Shown: one piece after another, positions 1 to 5,679 of the stretch
Layout of the letters: each line of letters starts with the position of its first letter
Position numbering within the stretch: the stretch's first letter is position 1
Source: Treponema sp.
Lineage (GTDB): Bacteria; Spirochaetota; Spirochaetia; Treponematales; Breznakiellaceae
Reading direction: 5' to 3'
DNA: 9,123 nucleotides
NCBI GenBank assembly: GCA_031280065.1
Contig: JAITHH010000013.1
Coordinates: forward strand, 1 to 9,123
Notes under the pieces: model-generated
What the model was told of the DNA's origin: nothing
What the model saw: only the letters and a program-made list of their open reading frames with translations
Database searches by the model: none
Made by a program: the position numbers and the translations under genes

Positions 1-4
1 GGAT

Positions 5-2215
5 ATGCAAAAACACCTTGCCCCGGTTTTGCAAAAAATGGCGGCGGAGGGCGCTTTCGACAATATCAAGCCCGGCCTGCTGGCCTGCGGGCTCTCCGTA
101 CTCCATGTGGAATGTAACCGTGGAAAAAACGAGCCCTTTCTTCACCTGACGCTGGACGAGACGGCGGCAAAAGCACAGGCGGAAGCGCTGGAACTGTTGA
201 TTGCCGGACTGGAGGAACGCGTCGAAAGCGGAAATTTTGATGCCGTTACGGAAGAAACGCTGGAAACCGCCGGCAGTGCGTTACTTGACGAGGTGTATCT
301 GCTCCGGGATATTCCGCGCTTCAGGCGGCTCATGGAAAAATATACCTACAATCTGCACAACCCGAAAATCGCCGGGGCCGCCCACCAGCTTACAGGACAA
401 TACGATCATCTTGACTTCGCGCTGAAAAACGACTGGAGCGCCCATAACCTGCTCAATTATAACGACCGGTGGAGCAAAAAAAGTATTGAGCAATCCCTTT
501 CCGAATGGGATGATTTCCCGGCGATGAAGGCGCGGATGGCCGCCTATGCGGAGGAGCAAAAGGCCCGGGACGAGCGCGGCGGCGCGGGCGGAAAAAAGGC
601 AAAGAAAACCAGCCAAAGTGCGGATTCCTTTGCGGAGCATTTTACCGAAGCCGGTGTTTTCCTCAACACAAATAATGTCATTGCCAGGGCCTACAAAAAC
701 GGGAACATCTATATCCGCTTCAAAATCGAGGGAGAGGCGGGATACGCCGAAGCCCTGGATTGGCTGAACGCCCTGCTGGAAAAAAAATACGCGGATCTCA
801 ACAGCGGCTACAGCATCCATGTGCGATTTTTAATCGAGCCTGTGTTTATCAAGCAGTTGGAAAACGCCGTCAACGAGGACGAGGGCTACGGCTTTCCCAA
901 AACAAGCTGCCATGCTTTTTTTGCCCGGGCGGTGCAGTACCTGGCCCTGCGCGAAAAGGTAAAGCGCTACGCCGAAAACGCGCTTCACAAATACGACTGG
1001 TACACCGACCTGGACGGCGAAGAAAACACCGTTACCGGAACCTTTGCAGCGCTGGCACTGGCCTTTTGCGAGGAACAGTACGTCCCCCTGGCCGGGCTCT
1101 ACGGACGGGAGAGCGATGACGAACATCAGTATATCCAGCTTATGGTGACGAAACCGCTGTTCAAACAATGGGGGGCGACACCTGCCGTGGCCTGCGCGTT
1201 ATTCGACATCGCCGCGTCCAACGGGCAGGACGGGGAGATTTACCTGCCGCAAGCCCTGCTGCAATCCCCCGCGTGCCTGAAAGCGATTGTGGAGCATTGC
1301 GAAACCGGCCCCCTGGCGGGGGACAAGTTCCTCAAACACTGCGTACCCCGTTTTGTGGAGGGTATCTGGAGCGATGATGCCAAAAAGAACCTCAAACGTC
1401 TTGCCCTTATGCGTAATGACGCGGCCCCGGCGGAGGATAAAAACACCATTGCGGAGTTTTACAACTTTTACAAAAAATACGCCGCCGAGCTCCACGGTGA
1501 GGACTACGGCAATGACATACACTTTGAAGGTGAGAGCCCGCCGGACATTGTTATTCCTGAGTATCACGAAAACCCGCCGCTGCTCCTCTCCCGCAAAGAG
1601 GCGAAGGCTGCGGGCTGGGAATGGGACGATGACTGGTACGATGACAAGCGCGGCATTCTGGTTCATCCCGCGTCTGTGGACAGCCTGGAGCTCTACGACT
1701 ACATCACCGCCCAGTGGGAACTGGCCTGCAAAAACCATAAAAACCTTGCCATGTCGCGCCATTGGAGCGAAGAATGTTTCCGGGTGGGCGAATATGTTTT
1801 CAACACCAGGGGGATGAAGTATTCCTGCGCCCTGGTGCTGACCGACGGGAAGAACAAGCCCTTTGCGCTCTACGGCATTTTGAACGCCGTGCCGCTGGTT
1901 ACCCGCTGGTGCAGACGCCCCTTCAAGACCGCGGAGGAAGCCTACGCCGCCCGCGTGTCCGCGCTGATCAGGGAAGCGCCGGAAAAGCCGGTTTCCAGCG
2001 AAGCGGATTTGGCCCTGGAAAAACGCCATGATGTTGCCATGCCGGCCTTATTTTACGAGCAGTTTTGGATTGCCGGGCAGATTGCAAAGGAATTCACGCC
2101 GGAACAGGGGCGCTTTTACGACGCTGCTTTGGTGGTACGGATTCAGATTGCCAAAAAAGCCAAGGACGATGGGCTTGTGCGGGAATTGACGGAGGAATTG
2201 GCCGCGAGGAAATAA
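5..2215 (+). CDS. Large soluble protein of unknown function (736 aa, possibly 5'-incomplete)
   Basis: I do not recognise this protein with confidence. It has no signal peptide and no obvious membrane segment, so it is probably cytoplasmic. Residues 1-180 are a helical, acidic region. A Lys/Gly-rich, probably flexible linker follows at about 183-206 (GGAGGKKAKK at 192-201). A second, larger region runs from about 208 to 736. Notable stretches are GRESDDEHQYIQ (367-378), FDIAASNGQDG (400-410) and a Trp/Asp cluster WEWDDDWYDD (538-547). I see no Walker motif, zinc-finger or nuclease signature. It vaguely recalls large uncharacterised DUF proteins such as DUF6138, but that is a memory-based guess. 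The reading frame is open to the left edge and only four bases precede the ATG, so no ribosome binding site can be judged and the true start may lie outside the window. It ends in TAA and converges on the TPR gene across 155 bases. Its codons look less GC-rich than those of the minus-strand cluster. Confidence 0.85.
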   Translation: MQKHLAPVLQKMAAEGAFDNIKPGLLACGLSVLHVECNRGKNEPFLHLTLDETAAKAQAEALELLIAGLEERVESGNFDAVTEETLETAGSALLDEVYLLRDIPRFRRLMEKYTYNLHNPKIAGAAHQLTGQYDHLDFALKNDWSAHNLLNYNDRWSKKSIEQSLSEWDDFPAMKARMAAYAEEQKARDERGGAGGKKAKKTSQSADSFAEHFTEAGVFLNTNNVIARAYKNGNIYIRFKIEGEAGYAEALDWLNALLEKKYADLNSGYSIHVRFLIEPVFIKQLENAVNEDEGYGFPKTSCHAFFARAVQYLALREKVKRYAENALHKYDWYTDLDGEENTVTGTFAALALAFCEEQYVPLAGLYGRESDDEHQYIQLMVTKPLFKQWGATPAVACALFDIAASNGQDGEIYLPQALLQSPACLKAIVEHCETGPLAGDKFLKHCVPRFVEGIWSDDAKKNLKRLALMRNDAAPAEDKNTIAEFYNFYKKYAAELHGEDYGNDIHFEGESPPDIVIPEYHENPPLLLSRKEAKAAGWEWDDDWYDDKRGILVHPASVDSLELYDYITAQWELACKNHKNLAMSRHWSEECFRVGEYVFNTRGMKYSCALVLTDGKNKPFALYGILNAVPLVTRWCRRPFKTAEEAYAARVSALIREAPEKPVSSEADLALEKRHDVAMPALFYEQFWIAGQIAKEFTPEQGRFYDAALVVRIQIAKKAKDDGLVRELTEELAARK

Positions 2216-2286
2216 GGCGCTCCGTACTTCCCAGACCAGCGGGCCCAGGAAAATTGAGCAGTGCGAACAGACAGCACACCAGGAGC

Positions 2287-2332
2287 CGGGGCTTGGACCG
2301 ATAGGCCCGCGAACCGCAGGCCAGAAGCCCCG
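2287..2332. terminator. GC-rich hairpin in the convergent intergenic gap, possible bidirectional terminator
   Basis: The gap between the two convergent genes (2216-2370) has no ORF of note. It contains an 8-bp perfect outer stem, CGGGGCTT (2287-2294) with AAGCCCCG (2325-2332). Inside it is an 8-bp inner stem with one mismatch, GGCCCGCG (2304-2311) with CGCAGGCC (2315-2322), closing on a 3-base loop. A structure here would suit termination of both transcripts. No T-run follows on either strand, so it is not a classical intrinsic terminator, and the assignment is weak. Confidence 0.3.
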
Positions 2333-2370
2333 TATTTACGCCCAAAAACAAACGCTTCACCGGCCCTTCT

Positions 2371-4425
2371 CTACCGCAGCGTCCGCAGGAGGCTCCGCAG
2401 TTCCGGGTTGGCGGCGGTTTCAATGGCGGCGGCGGGCGCGGCCTCGCTCTTGGCCGGCTGGAGGATAACCTCATCGCCCGCCGCAATGCGGTCAAAGAAG
2501 CCGTTACGGGTGAGGATTCCAACGCTCACTTCTTCATCAGCGTGTTCGATGCGCAGCGTGCCCACCACATCCTGAGGGGTGTAGGACAAACCGATCCCCT
2601 CGTTGACGATGCCCGCAGCGCCTTTCTTCACCACCTCGTAAACCGCGCCCGGAGCCGCGCCGTCCACACGGCCCTTGTCGATGAGACCCTCAGAGGCCCG
2701 CCGCTCCAGTAATTCCCCCCGGAAAGGCAGCGCTAACCGCACCTGATCCACCAGGCCGCGGGAAGCGTTCCGCAGCCGGTCGCCGCCGGTACGGTAGGTG
2801 GAGAACGTCCCTGCCGGGGAGCCGGTGCGGCCCACAAAGAGTTCGCCCTTGAGGGCCAGGTCCCGCTCCGCCTCTGACACGGAGAGCAGGAGGAAATAGT
2901 CCGCGCCGCTTTCCCTGGCGGCCCGGAACGCCTGGGAGAACGAATCCTGCCGCAGGGGTAAATCCATGGACTGAATGTTCCGGTCGTGGGCCAGCAGGTC
3001 CCGGATATAAGCCGACGCGACCGCGCCCGCGTCAACATGGAAGAAACTGGATTGGGAGTTGATCGAGAAGACCGCCACCTTCCAATGCCGGCGGGACACT
3101 TCCACCGGGTCCACCTCCCAGCGGCGGTACAGGGCGTCCACCAGGAGGGCGTCGTAAGCCTCCACCGCGTCAGCCACTGCCCGGCGGGACTGGGCGTCCA
3201 GGCGGGAGGCGATGTCCCCCTCCTGCATGAAGCGCAGTTCCTCCAGATAGCGGGCCGGATAGCCCTGGAGCCGCAGCAGTTCAGCATAATCCCGGCGTTC
3301 CACCGCATAGGGATTCAGCCTGAGACCCCGGCGGTACTCAAAAAGGGCCTGATCCGCCAAATTCCGGGAGCGGAAATCCCGCGCCCGGGTGAAATGCCAC
3401 GCCGCCCAGCGGACCCGTTCCGGGGCTTCCGCGGCGGTCGTGGACAGAAGCAGGTCCTCCAGCGAAGCGCGGATGAATTCATCATCGGGACTGGCTGAGG
3501 CGGCGGCGGCAAAGACCGCGGCGGCGTCAGCGCCGCGGCCCGTCATGCGGTAGGCCATCCCTTTAAGATACCAGCTTGCCGCGTCGTTCCGGTTGACTGC
3601 CAACGCCTCATCGGCCAGGCGGGCCGCCTCCTCGTACTGGCCGGAGCGGTAGCGGAGACTCGCCAGGAGCGAACGGGCCGGGGCGTAGCCGGGCCTGAAA
3701 TGCAGGGCCCGTTCAGCGTAGCGGATCGCGCTGGCAAAACGCCCGTCCAGGGAATCCAGATAGGCGGCGTAGTAGTAGACCCGGTAATCGCCGCTGTGCT
3801 GGGTCAGCGCCCGCTCGATGTAGGAACGGGCGCCCTGATTATCCCCCAAAGAGCCCAGCACCAGGGCCAGGGAGATGAGCAGCCGCTTATCGTCAGGATA
3901 GCGGCGCACCGCATCCCGGTAGCGGGTCAGGGCGTCCCCGGTTCTGCCCCGCGCAATGTCAAGCTCCGCCGCAGCAAAGAGGGCCTCGCGGTTGTAGGGT
4001 TCCCGCTCCAGCACCCCGCTGATGACCGGGGCGGCGCTCTCCAACTGCCCCAGGGCGATGAGGGTAAAGGCTTCCAAATTAGCCAGGGCCGTACTCCCCC
4101 GCGCCAGGGACCGGGCCTTCCGCGTCCAACTGAGGGCCTGATCGAATTCCCCCAGCTCGTAGTAGCACTCCGCAAGCGCGGCGGTGGATTCAGCGTGGGC
4201 CGGAGAAACACGCAGGGCTTCCAGGAACGATTCCGCCGCCGCGTACCAGTCCCCGGCGATCATCGCGTCCCTGCCCCGCTCGTAAAAGGCTTCCGCGCTG
4301 GTTCCGCTCCGGCTCTGGGCCGAAAGCTCCGCGCCGGGCAGGATGACGGCGCTGAACAGCGCGCACAACAGCGCGCACAGCGGAACGCACCGGTGTGCGT
4401 ACCGTATGAAAAAACGCAGCTTCAT
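2371..4425 (-). CDS. Exported TPR-repeat protein with FlgT/CsgG-like C-terminal domain
   Basis: This 684-residue protein is probably secreted to the periplasm or outer envelope, where TPR arrays usually hold protein partners. Residues 1-36 form a signal peptide: basic N-terminus (MKLRFFIRYAHR), hydrophobic core with an LCALLCAL duplication, and likely cleavage after LSA (34-36). About seven to nine TPR-like units span roughly 44-375, with typical helix-pair residues (for example YYELGEFDQALSWTRKA at 88-104 and YRSGQYEEAARLADEAL at 259-275). Residues 446-570 form an alpha/beta domain beginning WKVAVFSI and including GADYFLLLSVSE. Residues 577-655 (from RRASEGLIDKGRVDGAAPG to the GDEVIL segment) match the small beta domain pattern 'G.v..G..dG...G..y.v' found in FlgT/CsgG-type envelope proteins; this is inference from pattern. 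The Ala-rich tail ends in NPELRSLLRTLR. Its ATG overlaps the corC-like stop by one base (TAATG), so it is last in the operon. The specific function is unknown. Confidence 0.88.
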   Translation of the reverse strand: MKLRFFIRYAHRCVPLCALLCALFSAVILPGAELSAQSRSGTSAEAFYERGRDAMIAGDWYAAAESFLEALRVSPAHAESTAALAECYYELGEFDQALSWTRKARSLARGSTALANLEAFTLIALGQLESAAPVISGVLEREPYNREALFAAAELDIARGRTGDALTRYRDAVRRYPDDKRLLISLALVLGSLGDNQGARSYIERALTQHSGDYRVYYYAAYLDSLDGRFASAIRYAERALHFRPGYAPARSLLASLRYRSGQYEEAARLADEALAVNRNDAASWYLKGMAYRMTGRGADAAAVFAAAASASPDDEFIRASLEDLLLSTTAAEAPERVRWAAWHFTRARDFRSRNLADQALFEYRRGLRLNPYAVERRDYAELLRLQGYPARYLEELRFMQEGDIASRLDAQSRRAVADAVEAYDALLVDALYRRWEVDPVEVSRRHWKVAVFSINSQSSFFHVDAGAVASAYIRDLLAHDRNIQSMDLPLRQDSFSQAFRAARESGADYFLLLSVSEAERDLALKGELFVGRTGSPAGTFSTYRTGGDRLRNASRGLVDQVRLALPFRGELLERRASEGLIDKGRVDGAAPGAVYEVVKKGAAGIVNEGIGLSYTPQDVVGTLRIEHADEEVSVGILTRNGFFDRIAAGDEVILQPAKSEAAPAAAIETAANPELRSLLRTLR
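4356..4379 (-). repeat. Perfect 12-bp tandem duplication within signal peptide
   Basis: The 12-base unit ACAGCGCGCACA (plus strand) occurs twice back to back, at 4356-4367 and 4368-4379. On the coding strand it gives LCAL-LCAL, residues 16-23 of the TPR protein, forming the hydrophobic core of the signal peptide. It is in frame and so changes only the length of the core. A slipped-strand replication event is the simplest origin. Confidence 0.75.
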
Positions 4426-5198
4426 TAGGGACGCTCCCTTAGGATGATCTTCACCGTGTTGATCCGGTGGCCTTCCATCTCTTGGATGATAAAGTCATGG
4501 CCCTCGTAGACCGCTTTTTCGTACTTGACCGGGATCTTGCCAAACAGATCGAAGACAAAACCGCCGAGGGTATCGAAGTCCTCGGCGGGCAGGCTGATAC
4601 CCAGCGCTTCGGACAGGTCTTCCAGGTTCACCCGCGCGTCGCAGAGGTAGGAATTCTCCCCCAGATCGAGGATGTCTTCGCGCTCGTTGTCGAATTCATC
4701 CTGAATGTCCCCGATAATCTCTTCTATTATATCTTCCATACAGACGATTCCCGCCACGCCGCCGTACTCGTCCACCACCACGGCGATATGTACGCGCCGC
4801 CGACGGAGTTCCCGGAGCAGTTGGTCGATGTGCTTGGAGAGGGGCACAAAGAAGGGCTTGCGCAGCAGGGCCCGGACGTTGATGGTTTCCCTGCGGACCA
4901 GGCATTTGAGCGCGTCTTTGACGTAGAGAATCCCGATGACATTATCAATCGTGTCTTCGTACACGGGAAAGCGGGAATGGCCGCTCTCGGAGATCGTGGT
5001 TAAAAGCTCGTCGTGGGGAGTGTCCGCGGAAAGGAAAACCGTGTCGGTACGGGGGATCATCACCTCCCGTGCGGTCGTGTCCGAAAGCTCCACCACGCCG
5101 CGGATCATCTCCTGCTGTTCCGACTCCAAGGTATTAAAGGTCTTGGTATTCATCTCGGCCTTTTTAAATAAGGATTTAACAAAGGTTCCGGCGCTCAT
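4425..5198 (-). CDS. CorC/TlyC-family protein (CBS pair plus CorC_HlyC domain)
   Basis: This 257-residue protein belongs to the CorC/YbeX/TlyC family. Members have been called magnesium/cobalt efflux proteins or hemolysins, while E. coli YbeX is linked to ribosome and Mg2+ physiology. It lacks the N-terminal DUF21 membrane domain of the longer relatives, so it is the short soluble form. The first CBS motif lies at about 46-105 (REVMIPRTDT 44-53, HSRFPVYED 74-82, IGILYVKD 88-95). The second is at about 112-165 (DEYGGVAGIVCMEDIIEEIIGD 143-164), the pair likely binding an adenine nucleotide. The CorC_HlyC transporter-associated domain follows at about 180-253 (FDTLGGFVFDLFGKIP 208-223). The ATG is preceded by GGGAG with a 9-base spacer (5208-5212) and lies one base after the ybeY stop. 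Order next to ybeY matches ybeY-ybeX of E. coli. The hemolysin label often given to this family is not supported by anything visible here. Confidence 0.93.
   Translation of the reverse strand: MSAGTFVKSLFKKAEMNTKTFNTLESEQQEMIRGVVELSDTTAREVMIPRTDTVFLSADTPHDELLTTISESGHSRFPVYEDTIDNVIGILYVKDALKCLVRRETINVRALLRKPFFVPLSKHIDQLLRELRRRRVHIAVVVDEYGGVAGIVCMEDIIEEIIGDIQDEFDNEREDILDLGENSYLCDARVNLEDLSEALGISLPAEDFDTLGGFVFDLFGKIPVKYEKAVYEGHDFIIQEMEGHRINTVKIILRERP
4427..4439 (-). promoter_or_regulatory. Ribosome binding site of the TPR gene inside a small hairpin
   Basis: Upstream of the TPR-gene ATG the mRNA reads AAGGGAGCGUCCCUAAUG. GGAG lies 8 bases before AUG and is the evident Shine-Dalgarno sequence. 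The same bases form a 5-bp perfect stem (AGGGA/UCCCU) with a 3-base loop, which reaches into the stop codon of the upstream corC-like gene. Ribosomes finishing that gene would open the stem, giving translational coupling. The pairing is seen directly; the regulatory effect is inferred, and so short a stem could be chance. Confidence 0.45.
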
Positions 5199-5199
5199 G

Positions 5200-5679
5200 C
5201 TATTCTACTCCCGCCGCCTGCCGGGACAGGATCCGCGCCCCGGCTAATTGGGCTAATAACTGTTCCTGCAAGCGCAGCATGGGCTGACTTTCCTCGTTGG
5301 TATCGTGATCCATACCATCCAAATGCAGGACGCCGTGAATTAAGAGGCGGCGCAATTCTTCATCCTCGCTTACTTTATAATATCGGGCGTTTTCCGCCAG
5401 AGTTTCTAAGGAGATGACGATGTCTCCGGGCAGATACCAGGTTTCACCGTCCGCTTCGGACACGCTCTCCCCCAGGCTGAAGGAAAGCACGTCCGTCGGC
5501 TCGTCCCGGCTGCGGAAGCGGGCGTTGAGACCCTGAATATACCCGTTATTGCACAGCAGCACCGATATATTCCAGCGATCCCGCCCCAGAAGGGCCAGCA
5601 GTTTGAGAATATAATCTTTCAGCGCATCTGTCCAAGGGGGTAAAGGCGTCTCCTCTGCCGAAACAGCGACCCGGTTCAC
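5200..5679 (-). CDS. ybeY: Endoribonuclease YbeY (rRNA maturation / ribosome quality control)
   Basis: YbeY is a zinc-dependent single-strand endoribonuclease of the UPF0054 family, needed for 16S rRNA 3'-end maturation and for removal of defective 70S ribosomes. The 159-residue protein is of normal family length. The diagnostic H-x3-H-x5-H metal site is intact: H115, H119 and H125 in HGVLHLDGMDH. Other conserved segments are PTDVLSF (61-67) and GDIVIS (85-90). The start is GTG, within a GTGA overlap with the stop of the 7TM-HD gene. A Shine-Dalgarno AAGGA (5689-5693) lies 9 bases upstream, which supports this start. Translation is probably coupled to the upstream gene. A very strong palindrome (5711-5761) sits 17 bases beyond the Shine-Dalgarno and could affect mRNA stability or initiation here. 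The flanking phoH and corC-like genes are its usual neighbours in E. coli. Confidence 0.96.
   Translation of the reverse strand: MNRVAVSAEETPLPPWTDALKDYILKLLALLGRDRWNISVLLCNNGYIQGLNARFRSRDEPTDVLSFSLGESVSEADGETWYLPGDIVISLETLAENARYYKVSEDEELRRLLIHGVLHLDGMDHDTNEESQPMLRLQEQLLAQLAGARILSRQAAGVE

Noticed and set aside
1199..2029. Minus-strand ORF of 276 codons antisense to the 736-residue gene
   Set aside because: It is fully contained in the longer open frame, has no convincing domain, and its composition fits an antisense shadow.
3671..3714. 9-bp inverted repeat GAACGGGCC / GGCCCGTTC inside the TPR gene
   Set aside because: It is short with a 26-base gap, in GC-rich repeat-coding DNA where such pairs arise from similar Glu-Arg-Ala and Ala-Arg codons.
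4360..4390. Lipoprotein signal in the TPR protein (cysteines at residues 13, 17 and 21)
   Set aside because: None of the cysteines is preceded by a lipobox-like L-[AS]-[GA] and the hydrophobic core continues past them; an ordinary signal peptide fits better.
3700..4428. Plus-strand ORF of 242 codons antisense to the TPR gene start
   Set aside because: The Gln/Gly/Pro/Arg-rich translation is typical of the complement of Ala-rich TPR codons; there is no family resemblance.
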